Part shown: positions 1 through 9,649 of the stretch, piece by piece
Layout of the letters: each line of letters opens with the position of its first letter
Numbering within the stretch: the stretch's first letter is position 1
Source: Mesorhizobium huakuii
GTDB lineage: Bacteria > Pseudomonadota > Alphaproteobacteria > Rhizobiales > Rhizobiaceae
Direction of reading: 5' to 3'
Assembly (NCBI RefSeq): GCF_030160235.1
Contig: NZ_BSNY01000026.1
Coordinates: 1-64,000 of the forward strand
Length of the DNA stretch: 64,000 bases
Position numbers and translations under genes: made by a program
The notes under the pieces: generated by a model
Told to the model about the DNA's origin: nothing
Seen by the model: only the letters and a program-made list of their open reading frames with translations
Database searches by the model: none

Positions 1-1
1 C

Positions 2-1777
2 AAGGCGACGGCCAGCATCGACCTGGGCTCCAAGATCACCATCAATGACGACGGCCCGACAGCAGTCTCGCCGGACTACGCGGTCCTTTCGAATGGCGCT
101 GGCAATCAGGTCACATTCGCCTTGGACGAAGACCACACGCTTTCTAATAACTACGGGGCAGACGGCCCTGGTACCGTCCGGTTCGATGCGTCTCTCAACA
201 ACACGGACAGCGGCCTGACGTCAGGCGGCGCGCACATCATTTACACGGTATCGGCGGACGGCCATATCCTGTCAGGAACCGCCAACGGCGCAAATGTGTT
301 CACGGTCACGCTCGACCCCCAGAACGCCAATCCGACCTATTCCGTGGACATGAACGGAACAGTCGACAGCCCGACCAACGTGACGTTCACTGACGGAACG
401 TATGCCTTCTACGGCAGCAACAAGTCTTGGGCCGGCTTGGTGCCGACGAATCAGGACACCAATCCTGTCAACGATAACTCGCATGACGTGCTTTTCACGC
501 CCTTCGGCACCGGTACGACGATCAATGGAAACGCGAACTCCTTTGGCGTCGGTGGTGGTGCTGGCGGACAAAATATCGGCGCGGGCGAAGGTATACGGGT
601 CGACTTTGTCCAAGATTTGACTGGAGCCGCCCCCGGCAACCACATTTTTGACAATCACTATCTGGCCAATGGCGCCAGCTTCACCTTTGGCGATGGAACC
701 AGCAACACCATCCTTCAAATCATCGCCCGCGACGACAACGCCACTACCGGCACCGACGGCAACACGACAGTTGGCGACGGCCACCTCGATTCGGTCTCGT
801 CAATCGCAATCACCTATGACGGGGAAACACAGCTAGTCGCGTTCGCGGACATTGGCACCACGGCAACGTCATACATAGTAGGCAACCCGGGGGGGCTGAC
901 GGACAGAAGCTATTCGGTTCACTTCGTCGATTTGGGTGGCGGTCACTATGCCGCCCAGATAACGGGCGTGCTCGACACGCAGGTTTCCATCGCGACGTTT
1001 ACCGCCGATGGGTACAATAGCCTGGAGCTGTTGAACGCATCGCCGTCTGTCGACAGCGGCAACGACTTCGCCATCACCGGGTTTGGCGCGGCTGTCCAGA
1101 CCACCGATCCCGTCAACTTCCACCTGCCAATCGAGATTGTGGATGGGGACGGCGACAAGGCGACAAGTGCGATCGGCGTGACGCTGGGTGGGACCGAATT
1201 TCAGGATCACTCAGCAGACGCCGCGGCCGCGTCCCACATCTACACGTCGACGGTGGCCATGCCGGATATTATCGGGTCTGCCTACGGCGACACGATAACG
1301 GGCGACGGTTTTGCGAACGCGTTGTACGGCGGAGCCGGGGCCGACACGTTGAACGGGGGCGGCGGCAACGACACGCTGATCGGGGGAGCCGGCAACGACA
1401 CGCTCAATGGCAACGCCGGCAATGACCTCTTGATCGGCGGCGCAGGGGCGGACACGCTCACCGGCGGCACCGGCGCCGACACGTTCAAGCTCGATCACCT
1501 CGAACTGAACATCAAGGATCTCATCGCCGACTACAATAAGGGCGAAGGAGACCAGATCGACCTGACCGCGCTGTTCGAAAAAGCGCCCGCCGGTGCCATC
1601 ACCGACTACGTCCACTACGATACCAGCACCAAGGCTCTGAGCGTCGACACCGACGGTACGGGCAATGCGGCCAACTTCGTGGATGTCGCCGTTCTGCAGA
1701 ACGGCCCGGCCGCCGCCGGCACAATCAACATTCTCTACGACGACTCGAACCACGTGCAGCACACGGCCACGATTTAG
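2..1777 (+). CDS. C-terminal part of large RTX adhesin/T1SS substrate (5' truncated by window)
   Basis: The reading frame is open from the first bases of the window, so only the last ~590 residues of a larger protein are present. The first ~430 residues resemble the T1SS-143/DUF5801-type repeat domains of giant secreted adhesins (Asp/Gly/Thr-rich, with motifs such as YGADGPGTVRF and GLTSGG). At about 1319-1493 there is a run of RTX calcium-binding nonapeptides (GGAGADTLN, GGGGNDTLI, GGAGNDTLN and similar). The remaining ~90 residues (DLIADYNKGEGDQIDLTALF and a hydrophobic acidic tail) match type I secretion C-terminal targets. It is probably exported by a T1SS and cell-surface or extracellular. 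The secretion genes are not in the window. Family assignment is firm; adhesin rather than enzyme is an inference. Confidence 0.88.
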   Translation, partial: KATASIDLGSKITINDDGPTAVSPDYAVLSNGAGNQVTFALDEDHTLSNNYGADGPGTVRFDASLNNTDSGLTSGGAHIIYTVSADGHILSGTANGANVFTVTLDPQNANPTYSVDMNGTVDSPTNVTFTDGTYAFYGSNKSWAGLVPTNQDTNPVNDNSHDVLFTPFGTGTTINGNANSFGVGGGAGGQNIGAGEGIRVDFVQDLTGAAPGNHIFDNHYLANGASFTFGDGTSNTILQIIARDDNATTGTDGNTTVGDGHLDSVSSIAITYDGETQLVAFADIGTTATSYIVGNPGGLTDRSYSVHFVDLGGGHYAAQITGVLDTQVSIATFTADGYNSLELLNASPSVDSGNDFAITGFGAAVQTTDPVNFHLPIEIVDGDGDKATSAIGVTLGGTEFQDHSADAAAASHIYTSTVAMPDIIGSAYGDTITGDGFANALYGGAGADTLNGGGGNDTLIGGAGNDTLNGNAGNDLLIGGAGADTLTGGTGADTFKLDHLELNIKDLIADYNKGEGDQIDLTALFEKAPAGAITDYVHYDTSTKALSVDTDGTGNAANFVDVAVLQNGPAAAGTINILYDDSNHVQHTATI

Positions 1778-1849
1778 CACTTATGCGTGGCCGTTCTGGC
1801 ATGCTATACATTAGCTAAGTATAAAATGGCGGTTTGGAGAGGGACTTAA

Positions 1850-2218
1850 ATGAAGCGTTGTGCAAAAATGCTGGCTTCGGCCGCGCTGCTGCTGCTGGCG
1901 GGATCGACGGGGTTCGCCGCCGACATCATAGGGGAACCGGTAGGCGACTATTGCCGCACCGTCGGGACGTCCAACCTGGTGCTGAACGACAACATCGTCG
2001 ACCTCAAGGCGCAGGTGGTGAAGCTGATGGACGAATCGGTTGCCGTCGCCAACAGTTCGGAATGGATCAATTCATCCCGGCCTGCCTTCGTCTGGGCTTC
2101 GGAAGCCAAGGTCGCCTGCGGCATGGCCTATGGCTATCTGAAGACGAACTACAAGGACGAAGACACGCTCAACAAATGCGAGTGTTTCCACGATCGCATG
2201 GTCGAATACATGCACTGA
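1850..2218 (+). CDS. Small exported protein of unknown function, 122 aa
   Basis: An N-terminal signal peptide is clear (basic MKRCAK, then hydrophobic LASAALLLLAG, cleavage probably after GFAA near residue 24), so the product should reach the periplasm. The mature part is about 98 residues, with four cysteines (in DYCRTVG, KVACGMA and KCECFHD) that could form disulfides. A purine-rich ribosome site (GGAGAGGG, about 1836-1843) precedes the ATG. I recognise no enzyme family. It stands alone between the adhesin gene and the lipoprotein gene. Confidence 0.75.
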   Translation: MKRCAKMLASAALLLLAGSTGFAADIIGEPVGDYCRTVGTSNLVLNDNIVDLKAQVVKLMDESVAVANSSEWINSSRPAFVWASEAKVACGMAYGYLKTNYKDEDTLNKCECFHDRMVEYMH

Positions 2219-2476
2219 CTGGATATAAGCCGCGCCTGTTGGCCATCATGACACCAGACGGATCGATTTCATGGGCGATCGCCGCAACGATCGCCTTGGC
2301 CAGCCTTGGTCCGTTTTGCGACCAAGGCGCCCACTGTGCCCCCCAGACAGATCATAGCGCGCTGAGAGCCCGGCTTTCCGGCGGCTAAAGAACAGCAAGA
2401 CGGCACGGCGAGTCCGCCATAAGATGAATTGAGGACCAGACCGGGAAATACCGGCGGCAGACGGGGTGGAGCAATC

Positions 2477-3676
2477 ATGGCAGCTGTCCGGCAGGGCCGC
2501 AGTCCGCAGAAATGGGCAATCGCCCTGGCGCTCGCCCTGGTCGTGTCGGGCTGCCAGTCGAAAGGCAGCGTTTCGGAGGTGCTCGATCCCGGGGCGATTG
2601 CCGCTCCCGGCGGACAGAATGGCGGCGCTGGCACCAGTCCGGCCCAGGCAACCCAGTCGCTCGGCACCGGTTCGGCCAAAGTCACGATGCTGCTGCCCTT
2701 GTCCGCTCCCGGAGCATCAGGGGAAACCGGCAGGAAGATGCGCGACGGCGCCAAGCTGGCGATGACGGATATCGGCAATGGCTTGCTGACGCTGACGATA
2801 GAGGACACGAAAGGCGACAGCACCCAGGCCGGCAAATTGGCGGTGCAAGCCATCACCACGGGATCCAAGGTCGTCATCGGTCCGACCGAACTGCCGGCTG
2901 CCCAGCATATTGCCACGCTGTCCGGCTCGAAACGCCCGCCGGTTCTGGCGCTTGCCGACAATTTCGCGGGCAGCGCGGGGGTTTATGCCGTGCGCCTCAG
3001 CGAAGCCGACAGCGCCGCGGCGGGTGCCGCGGGGCTCGCCGCAAAAGGCCGCAAGAAGTTCGTCTTGCTTGTCGCGGAAGGCTCGAACGCCAGCGCCGTG
3101 GAGAAGCGGGTGGCGAACGGCCTCAGCATCTATGGCGCGACGCTCGCGGTCACCTTGCCCTATTCGGCCGGCGATGGCGGCGCCAAGGCGGTCGACCAGA
3201 TGGGTTCACTCGTCGACGCTCCCGACGCGGTCATCGTTGCCAGCGGCGATGCCAGCCCCGCGCCCGTCCTTGCCGCCCTCAAATCAAAGGGCATTCCGGG
3301 AAAAGCCGTTTCAGTCGTCGGAACCGACCGTTGGCTGGAGCGCCCCATGGATCCGCTGTTCGAGGGGGCATACATCGCCACGCTCGATCCAGGCGAAACC
3401 GGACCGATCGCCGACCGTTTCAGGACGACATATAACTACCCTGCCGACGTCAATGTGGCCTATGCCTATGATATGGTTGCCCTGACGGCAGGGATTGCCA
3501 GCGCGGTCGGACCCGACGGCTTCAGCAAACAGGTGCTGGAAAACCCGAACGGGTTTCGCGGATCGACGGGTTTGTTCCGTTTTCGCGCTGACGGTTCCAG
3601 CCAAAGATCGATGCCATTCTACCGGATAGAAAAGGGTGCGCTCAAACTGGTTGCCAAATCGACGTCGGGTTTCTGA
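2477..3676 (+). CDS. LppC/LpoA-like lipoprotein with periplasmic-binding-protein fold (putative PBP activator)
   Basis: The chosen ATG follows a GGGGTGGA ribosome site; a TTG start at 2429 is possible but poorly placed. The 399-residue product begins with a lipoprotein signal whose lipobox is VVSGC, so it is probably lipid-anchored in the cell envelope. The rest resembles the type I periplasmic binding fold of branched-chain amino-acid receptors and of LpoA/LppC (VTMLLPLSAPGASGETGRKM; KVVIGPTELPAA; VNVAYAYDMVAL). In rhizobia such proteins are usually annotated as penicillin-binding-protein activators. No transporter genes are adjacent, which favours an envelope role over nutrient uptake. Substrate and partner are unknown. 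Confidence 0.8.
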   Translation: MAAVRQGRSPQKWAIALALALVVSGCQSKGSVSEVLDPGAIAAPGGQNGGAGTSPAQATQSLGTGSAKVTMLLPLSAPGASGETGRKMRDGAKLAMTDIGNGLLTLTIEDTKGDSTQAGKLAVQAITTGSKVVIGPTELPAAQHIATLSGSKRPPVLALADNFAGSAGVYAVRLSEADSAAAGAAGLAAKGRKKFVLLVAEGSNASAVEKRVANGLSIYGATLAVTLPYSAGDGGAKAVDQMGSLVDAPDAVIVASGDASPAPVLAALKSKGIPGKAVSVVGTDRWLERPMDPLFEGAYIATLDPGETGPIADRFRTTYNYPADVNVAYAYDMVALTAGIASAVGPDGFSKQVLENPNGFRGSTGLFRFRADGSSQRSMPFYRIEKGALKLVAKSTSGF

Positions 3677-3694
3677 CCGGTTGCCGGCGGGACC

Positions 3695-4417
3695 TTGCGC
3701 GAACGCGTCGCCGGACTGATGGGTCGGCGGGCCTGCCTGGTGATCGCGATCGGGGGCCTCGAGCTCGTGCTCGGAATTGTGCTGATCCTGCAGGCCGGAG
3801 CCTTGCTTTCTCTCGACCGGCCCGCCCGTGCACCATCCCTGGGGATTGACGGCAAGCAACCAACCGCGGCCGCCGCGGCCATTCCTGGCGGACAGTTGCG
3901 GGAACCGGCGCGGCGGATTGCCGAGAGCCTTATCGCTCCACCGCCGGTTGACGTATTGGAAATCGAGCGGGTCGAAGCCCGACCGCCGCTCGGAGAACTC
4001 GGTCTCGCCGTCCGCCCCAAGACACCCATGCCGCAGGACTGGCACGAAACCCTGCTCTACCGCCCGATTGCAACGTCGTCGGCGATTTTCGAATCGATGG
4101 GCTGGAAGGTGGCCATCAGCGGAGCTCAGGACATCGGCGCTGACCAGACCTGTTCGTTTCGCGACGAGACCTGGCCCTGCGGCCAGCGCGCCCGCGCGGC
4201 CTTCAATGCCTGGCTGCGGGGGCGCGCGCTGAACTGTTTCCTGCCGCCGGAAACCGAGCGTTTTGCCATCGCCGCGCCGTGCCGGCTAGGCAAGCAGGAT
4301 GTCGGCGCCTGGCTCGTCGCCAATGGCTGGGCGATGGCGCTGCCGGGCGGCATCTATGGCAAGGCGGAAGCAATTGCCAGGAATGCCGGGATGGGCATCT
4401 TCGGGCCGCCGCAATAG
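3695..4417 (+). CDS. Membrane-anchored thermonuclease (SNase)-like protein
   Basis: 240 residues from TTG 3695; ATG 3719 is an alternative that leaves the protein intact. One N-terminal membrane segment lies at about residues 13-37 (LVIAIGGLELVLGIVLILQAG). The C-terminal ~110 residues carry the conserved frame of proteobacterial SNase-like proteins: CSFRDETWPCGQRARAAF, a later conserved Cys, and VGAWLVANGWAMAL with a GIFG ending. The usual basic and acidic active-site stretch near RLAGIDAPE reads VAISGAQDIGADQ, so nuclease activity may be lost. It follows the lipoprotein gene by 18 bases and may be cotranscribed with it. Confidence 0.7.
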   Translation: MRERVAGLMGRRACLVIAIGGLELVLGIVLILQAGALLSLDRPARAPSLGIDGKQPTAAAAAIPGGQLREPARRIAESLIAPPPVDVLEIERVEARPPLGELGLAVRPKTPMPQDWHETLLYRPIATSSAIFESMGWKVAISGAQDIGADQTCSFRDETWPCGQRARAAFNAWLRGRALNCFLPPETERFAIAAPCRLGKQDVGAWLVANGWAMALPGGIYGKAEAIARNAGMGIFGPPQ

Positions 4418-4577
4418 GCAGAAGTTGACCGTCAAAGCGCAGGGTTTTTCGCAAACCGGCTTCGTCCTGGTATGGAAAAACACCATTCGGCCTTTTTCCA
4501 TCAAATTGTACAGTTCGGCGAAACCGAAATTACGGCAGGCAGGCCTTATACCAGCAGACCTGACAGGAGATCGGCCA

Positions 4578-5330
4578 ATGACGAGACCAATGGCGACCAC
4601 CACTGCCCGGCCCTGGAAGCAGGTTGCGTGGCTGACGTTGCTGGGAACCGCCGGGAGCCTCGGCCTTTCCCTTGGGATCAACTACCTGCTGCTGTTCAGC
4701 GACGCGCTGACCCCGTTCGCCCGCAGCATGATCACCGCGGGGCTGCTGCCGGTGATCATCGGCCTGCCGCTTTTCGCGCTGATCGGCTGGAATCGGGTCG
4801 AAATCCACCGCTACCGACAGGAACTCAACAGGTCCGGGACGTATGACAGGCTGACGGGCTGCCTGAACGGGCCGGTCTTCACGTCGATGGTCGAACGGCG
4901 GGCAGCCAGGCGACCGGGGCCAGGACCGCGCTCGGGCGCCTTCCTGATCATCCATCCCGAACACCTCCGGTCCATCAACATGCGCTTCGGCCTTGAATGG
5001 GGCGACGAGGCCTTGCGGCTCATCGTCTCGACCATCCAGTCGTCGGTGCGCGAGGAGGACCTGATCGGGCGCATCGGCGCCTCGATGTTCGGGGTTTTCC
5101 TCTCTGGCGCGACCGAAGCGGAGGCCAAGGAGATCGGCGAGCGCATCCGCAAGCGCATCGCGCAAGTCTACTTCGCGCCAAAAGGCACCGAGGATGTCCT
5201 CACCATCAAGGTCGGCGGTGTGATGCTGGAGAACGAAATGGAGTTCTCGGACATGTTCCGGTCCGCCGAACAGCACCTGTCCGACGCCCAGGATGACGCC
5301 GGCTTCGAACTGACGCATCTCCACAGCTGA
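4578..5330 (+). CDS. Membrane protein with degenerate GGDEF domain
   Basis: Start ATG 4578 is chosen because GGAGAT lies seven bases upstream; the frame is open further upstream but without such a site. The 250-residue product has two membrane helices (about residues 16-40 and 51-70) followed by a GGDEF-type domain (YDRLTGCLNGPVF; SINMRFGLEWGDEAL; EAEAKEIGERIRKRI). The signature loop is GASMF at residues 167-171 instead of GGDEF, so the metal-binding and catalytic residues are missing and diguanylate cyclase activity is unlikely. It may bind c-di-GMP or GTP, or act as a structural partner; that is inference. Confidence 0.8.
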   Translation: MTRPMATTTARPWKQVAWLTLLGTAGSLGLSLGINYLLLFSDALTPFARSMITAGLLPVIIGLPLFALIGWNRVEIHRYRQELNRSGTYDRLTGCLNGPVFTSMVERRAARRPGPGPRSGAFLIIHPEHLRSINMRFGLEWGDEALRLIVSTIQSSVREEDLIGRIGASMFGVFLSGATEAEAKEIGERIRKRIAQVYFAPKGTEDVLTIKVGGVMLENEMEFSDMFRSAEQHLSDAQDDAGFELTHLHS

Positions 5331-5379
5331 TATCAGCCGGGCGTGAAAGCGGGTCAGTTCGGGGATCTAGAGGGAAATC

Positions 5380-5454
<75 letters not shown>

Positions 5455-5617
5455 CGCTGATGGCGGGGCTTCTGCCATATCGAACCGGCAAGCGCAAGGC
5501 CAAGAACAACGCTTCTGTGAAAGCCTTTGCCGGATAGCTTTCCATGACATGGCGGCGCCACAATGTTGGCTATCCCTGAACGGCAGGTTTGGCCGGGTCG
5601 CCGGCCGGGACGGGACG

Positions 5618-5794
5618 ATGAGCGACAAGACAATTCCAGCAAAAAAGGGTGGCACGGACCGCAAGGAGCGGCTGGCCGAGCAGTTGCGCGCCAATCTGCA
5701 GAAACGCAAGGCGCAGTCGCGCTCGCGCCGCACAGGGGAAGCCGATCAAAGGCCGGACGGGCTCGGTTCGGCCAAGGAAATACGGAAAGATTAA
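5618..5794 (+). CDS. Small basic hypothetical protein, 58 aa
   Basis: Begins MSDKTIPAKKGG and is strongly charged (KERLAEQLRANLQKRKAQSRSRR), probably a single amphipathic helix with a flexible tail. It starts at ATG 5618 behind a G-rich stretch and ends 128 bases before murA. Short Lys/Arg-rich ORFs of this type occur upstream of murA in related Rhizobiales, as far as I recall. Function is unknown; coding status is likely but not certain. Confidence 0.6.
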   Translation: MSDKTIPAKKGGTDRKERLAEQLRANLQKRKAQSRSRRTGEADQRPDGLGSAKEIRKD

Positions 5795-5922
5795 CTCAAA
5801 TCAGCCACTCTTGGCCCGGATGCTGGGAAATCCTATTTCTTGAACCACACCGGCCAATGGTCTAGACGGGCCGATACTCAAACGATTGAACCGGCCTTTT
5901 TGGCCGAGAGGGACGTTCTCCA

Positions 5923-7215
5923 ATGGATCGCATCAGAATTGTCGGCGGCAACAAGCTTGCCGGAAGCATTCCGATCTCGGGCGCGAAAAACGCCGCATTG
6001 CCGCTGATGATCGCCTCGCTGCTCACCGACGACACGCTGACGCTGGAAAACGTGCCGCATCTGGCCGATGTCGAGCAACTGATCCGGATCCTGGGCAATC
6101 ACGGCGTCGACTACTCCGTCAACGGCCGCCGCGAGAAGCAGAATGAAGGCTATTCGCGCACCATCAACTTCTCCGCCCGCAACATCGTCGACACGACGGC
6201 GCCTTACGAGCTGGTGTCGAAGATGCGGGCGTCATTCTGGGTGATCGGCCCGCTGCTGGCCCGCATGGGCGAGGCCAAGGTGTCGCTGCCCGGTGGCTGC
6301 GCCATCGGCACGCGCCCCGTCGACCTGTTCCTCGAAGGCCTGCAGGCGCTTGGCGCCGATCTCGACGTCGACACCGGCTATGTCATCGCCAAGACCAAGA
6401 ATGGCCGCCTGGTCGGCAACCGCTATGTCTTCCCCAAGGTCTCGGTCGGCGCCACCCATGTGCTGATGATGGCGGCTTCGCTGGCCAAGGGCGAGACAGT
6501 GCTCGAAAACGCCGCCTGCGAGCCTGAAATCGTCAACCTCGCCGAATGCCTCAACGCCATGGGCGCCAGGATTTCCGGCGCCGGCACACCGACCATCACC
6601 ATTGACGGCGTCGAATCGCTGTCGGGCGCGCGCGTGCGCGTCATTCCCGACCGCATCGAGACCGGCACCTATGCCATGGCTGTCGCCATGACCGGCGGCG
6701 ATGTCGTGCTCGAAGGTGCGCGGCCGGAGCTGCTGCAGACCGCGCTCGACGTGATTTCGCAGACGGGTGCCGAGATCACCCAGACCAATTCCGGCATCCG
6801 CGTGAAGCGCAACGGCGCCGGCATTTCGCCGGTCGACGTGACGACGGCGCCCTTCCCGGCCTTCCCGACCGATCTGCAGGCGCAGTTCATGGGCCTGATG
6901 ACCATGGCCAAGGGCAAGTCGCGCATCACCGAGACGATCTTCGAAAACCGCTTCATGCACGTCCAGGAACTGGCCCGGCTCGGCGCCCACATCACGCTTT
7001 CGGGCCAGACGGCGATCGTCGACGGCGTGGCGAAGCTGAAGGGAGCGCCTGTCATGGCCACCGACCTTCGCGCTTCCGTCTCGCTGGTCATCGCCGGCCT
7101 CGCCGCCGAAGGCGAGACCACCGTCAACCGCGTCTACCATCTCGACCGCGGCTTCGAGCGGCTGGAGGAAAAGCTGTCCAACTGCGGTGCGGTGATCGAG
7201 CGGATTTCCGCCTGA
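5923..7215 (+). CDS. murA: UDP-N-acetylglucosamine 1-carboxyvinyltransferase
   Basis: MurA transfers enolpyruvate from PEP to UDP-GlcNAc, the first committed cytoplasmic step of peptidoglycan synthesis. The 430 residues span the whole family length. The substrate motif GAKNAALP places Lys22-Asn23 correctly. The catalytic, fosfomycin-sensitive cysteine is Cys126 in [10 protein letters not shown]. The later motif [13 protein letters not shown] and the C-terminal [14 protein letters not shown] are also intact. It heads the run of housekeeping genes to yacG. A 22-base palindrome lies 70 bases behind its stop. Confidence 0.98.
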   Translation: MDRIRIVGGNKLAGSIPISGAKNAALPLMIASLLTDDTLTLENVPHLADVEQLIRILGNHGVDYSVNGRREKQNEGYSRTINFSARNIVDTTAPYELVSKMRASFWVIGPLLARMGEAKVSLPGGCAIGTRPVDLFLEGLQALGADLDVDTGYVIAKTKNGRLVGNRYVFPKVSVGATHVLMMAASLAKGETVLENAACEPEIVNLAECLNAMGARISGAGTPTITIDGVESLSGARVRVIPDRIETGTYAMAVAMTGGDVVLEGARPELLQTALDVISQTGAEITQTNSGIRVKRNGAGISPVDVTTAPFPAFPTDLQAQFMGLMTMAKGKSRITETIFENRFMHVQELARLGAHITLSGQTAIVDGVAKLKGAPVMATDLRASVSLVIAGLAAEGETTVNRVYHLDRGFERLEEKLSNCGAVIERISA

Positions 7216-7284
7216 CGATCGGACGGCGGCAACTTCGGACGGAGATTGCCCCGTAGGGCCTTCATCACCCTGCCAGCACCGCCA

Positions 7285-7306
7285 ACCCGAGGCAATTGCC
7301 TCGGGT
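7285..7306. terminator. Perfect 22-bp palindrome behind murA (hairpin; possible attenuator)
   Basis: ACCCGAGGC and GCCTCGGGT flank AATT and can form a 9-bp GC-rich stem with a 4-base loop. No T run follows on either strand, so it is not a classic intrinsic terminator. It could slow polymerase, stabilise the murA mRNA end or be a protein site. It sits in the 169-base gap between murA and the DUF2948 gene. Confidence 0.55.
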
Positions 7307-7384
7307 GGAAGTCGTGTCGCGGTTGCACCGGCCGGAAAGACCGCCTAACAGAGGGCTGAAACCAACCTTAGGTGCGAAATCCGC

Positions 7385-7819
7385 ATGACTGCCCTCAAGC
7401 TTATCGCGCTCGACGACCAGGATCTGAGCATCGTCTCGGCCCATGTCCAGGACGCCGTGATGAAGGTGTCGGACCTCGAATTCCTGCCTGCGGCCAAGCG
7501 TTTCGTGCTGACCATGAACCGTTTCGTCTGGGAGGCCAAATCCGGCCTGTTCCGCCAGCACAATGAGCGACGGCAGGCCGTGCTGCATTTCGACCGGGTG
7601 CTGGGGGCCAAGACCAACGGCATTGCCCGCGACAAGCCGGCCGAGGTGCTGTCCCTGCTGGCGATCAGCTTCATCGAGATCAGCAAGCCGGCCGGCATCG
7701 TCGAACTCATCTTTTCGGGCGGCGGCACCATCATGCTCGATGTCGAGTGCATCGAGGCCCGCCTTGCCGACATTGGCGGCGCGTGGGAAGCCACGTCACG
7801 GCCCGTCCACAAGGCTTGA
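7385..7819 (+). CDS. DUF2948 family protein
   Basis: 144 residues matching the DUF2948 family of alphaproteobacteria in length and in conserved stretches (LKLIALDDQDL, VLTMNRFVWE, ILFSGGGTIMLDVECIEARL near the C-terminus). Its function is unknown. It lies immediately before hisD, seven bases from the hisD start, the usual position in Rhizobiales, and is probably cotranscribed with it. Confidence 0.88.
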   Translation: MTALKLIALDDQDLSIVSAHVQDAVMKVSDLEFLPAAKRFVLTMNRFVWEAKSGLFRQHNERRQAVLHFDRVLGAKTNGIARDKPAEVLSLLAISFIEISKPAGIVELIFSGGGTIMLDVECIEARLADIGGAWEATSRPVHKA

Positions 7820-7826
7820 GCACCCC

Positions 7827-9119
7827 ATGGCCATCACGCTTCGCCAGTCCGACGCCGATTTCGAGCAGCGCTTCGCCGCTTTCCTGACGACCAAGCGCGA
7901 GGTGTCCGAGGACGTCGACGCAGCGGTTCGCCAGATCATCGCGCGTGTGCGCGCCGAAGGTGACGCGGCACTGATCGACTACACGCAACGATTCGATCGG
8001 GCCGATTTGGCGAGCCTCGGCATTGCCGTGTCGAGGCAAGACATTGCGGCCGCTTACGAGACGGCCGACCCAAAGGCGATCGAAGCGCTCGAATTCGCGC
8101 GCGATCGTATCCGCTCGCACCACGAGCGGCAGCGGCCGAAGGATGATCGCTACACGGATACCGCCGGCGTCGAGCTCGGCTGGCGCTGGACAGCGATCGA
8201 GGCGGTCGGGCTCTATGTGCCAGGCGGCACGGCGAGCTATCCAAGCTCGGTGCTGATGAACGCCGTGCCGGCCCGGGTGGCCGGCGTCGAGCGCGTTGTC
8301 ATGGTTGTGCCGGCCCCGGGTGGCATCATCAATCCGCTGGTGCTGGTGGCGGCCGACATATCAGGCGTTACCGAAATCTACCGCGTCGGCGGCGCGCACG
8401 CGATCGCGGCCCTTGCCTATGGCACCGAGACCATAAAGCCGGTTGCCAAGATCGTCGGACCGGGCAATGCCTATGTCGCGGCGGCCAAGCGCCAGGTGTT
8501 CGGCACGGTCGGCATCGACATGATCGCCGGCCCGTCGGAAGTGCTTGTCGTGGCCGACGGCAACAACAATCCCGACTGGATCGCCGCCGATCTGCTCGCC
8601 CAGGCCGAACACGATGTGTCGGCGCAATCGATCCTGATCACCGACGATCCGGCCTTCGGCATGGCGGTCGAACAGGCGGTAGGACGTCAATTGCAGACCC
8701 TGCCGCGCGGTGAAACGGCCGCGGCGAGCTGGCGCGATTTTGGCGCGGTGATCGAGGTCGCGACCGTCGAGGCCGCGTTGCCGCTGGTCGACCGCATCGC
8801 CGCCGAACATGTCGAGCTGGCCATCGACGATGCCGAAGGTTTCCTGTCGCGGATGCGCAATGCAGGCGCCGTCTTTCTCGGGCGCCACACGCCGGAAGCC
8901 ATCGGCGACTATGTCGGCGGCTCCAACCACGTGCTGCCGACCGCCCGCTCGGCGCGCTTCTCCTCGGGCTTGTCCGTGCTCGATTTCGTCAAGCGGACTT
9001 CGATCTTGAAGCTCGGGCCGGAGCAGTTGCGCGTATTGGCCCCGGCGGCGATCGCGCTCGCCAAGGCGGAAGGGCTCGACGCGCATGGCCGCTCCGTCGC
9101 TATCCGGTTGAACATGTAG
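7827..9119 (+). CDS. hisD: Histidinol dehydrogenase
   Basis: HisD oxidises L-histidinol to L-histidine in two NAD-dependent steps, the last steps of histidine synthesis. The product from ATG 7827 has 430 residues, the normal length. Family blocks are present in order: VPGGTASYPSSVLMN, GGAHAIAALAYGTET, VGPGNAYVAAAKRQVFG, GIDMIAGPSEVLVVAD, the zinc-ligand region QAEHDVSAQSILIT, AAEHVEL and SNHVLPTARSARFSSGLS. It is flanked by DUF2948 and UPF0262 genes at 7- and 6-base spacing, which indicates an operon. Confidence 0.98.
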   Translation: MAITLRQSDADFEQRFAAFLTTKREVSEDVDAAVRQIIARVRAEGDAALIDYTQRFDRADLASLGIAVSRQDIAAAYETADPKAIEALEFARDRIRSHHERQRPKDDRYTDTAGVELGWRWTAIEAVGLYVPGGTASYPSSVLMNAVPARVAGVERVVMVVPAPGGIINPLVLVAADISGVTEIYRVGGAHAIAALAYGTETIKPVAKIVGPGNAYVAAAKRQVFGTVGIDMIAGPSEVLVVADGNNNPDWIAADLLAQAEHDVSAQSILITDDPAFGMAVEQAVGRQLQTLPRGETAAASWRDFGAVIEVATVEAALPLVDRIAAEHVELAIDDAEGFLSRMRNAGAVFLGRHTPEAIGDYVGGSNHVLPTARSARFSSGLSVLDFVKRTSILKLGPEQLRVLAPAAIALAKAEGLDAHGRSVAIRLNM

Positions 9120-9125
9120 GCCGAG

Positions 9126-9611
9126 ATGACGGGCTCCGATCAAACCCGCGCAAAACTGATCGATGTCGAACTCGATGAATCGATCGGCCGTTCGACGCCC
9201 GATGTCGAGCATGAGCGGGCGGTCGCGATCTTCGATTTGATCGAAGAGAACAGTTTTCAGCCCGTCAACGACAGCGGCGCCGGCCCCTACAGGCTGAAAC
9301 TGTCGCTGGCGGAGCAGCGCCTGGTCTTCGCCGTTGCCCGCGAGGACGGCACCCCGGTGATCACTCACATCCTGTCGCTGACGCCGCTCAGGCGCATCGT
9401 CAAGGATTACTATATGATCTGCGAAAGCTACTACGACGCTATCCGCTCCTCGACGCCGAGCCATATCGAGGCGATCGACATGGGCCGGCGAGGCTTGCAC
9501 AATGAAGGCTCGCAGACGCTGATGGACCGGCTGTCCGGCAAGATCGACATCGACTTCGACACGGCGCGCCGGCTGTTCACGCTGGTCTGCGTGCTGCACT
9601 GGCGGGGCTAG
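9126..9611 (+). CDS. UPF0262 family protein
   Basis: 161 residues matching the alphaproteobacterial UPF0262 family, which is conserved next to hisD. Recognisable parts are [49 protein letters not shown] and the C-terminal [11 protein letters not shown]. No enzymatic motif is visible and the function is unknown. It is followed directly, or slightly overlapped, by the phosphatase gene. Confidence 0.9.
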   Translation: MTGSDQTRAKLIDVELDESIGRSTPDVEHERAVAIFDLIEENSFQPVNDSGAGPYRLKLSLAEQRLVFAVAREDGTPVITHILSLTPLRRIVKDYYMICESYYDAIRSSTPSHIEAIDMGRRGLHNEGSQTLMDRLSGKIDIDFDTARRLFTLVCVLHWRG

Positions 9612-9649
9612 CCCTGGTACCCGGCGCCCTGCCCCGCTCGATCCTGTTC

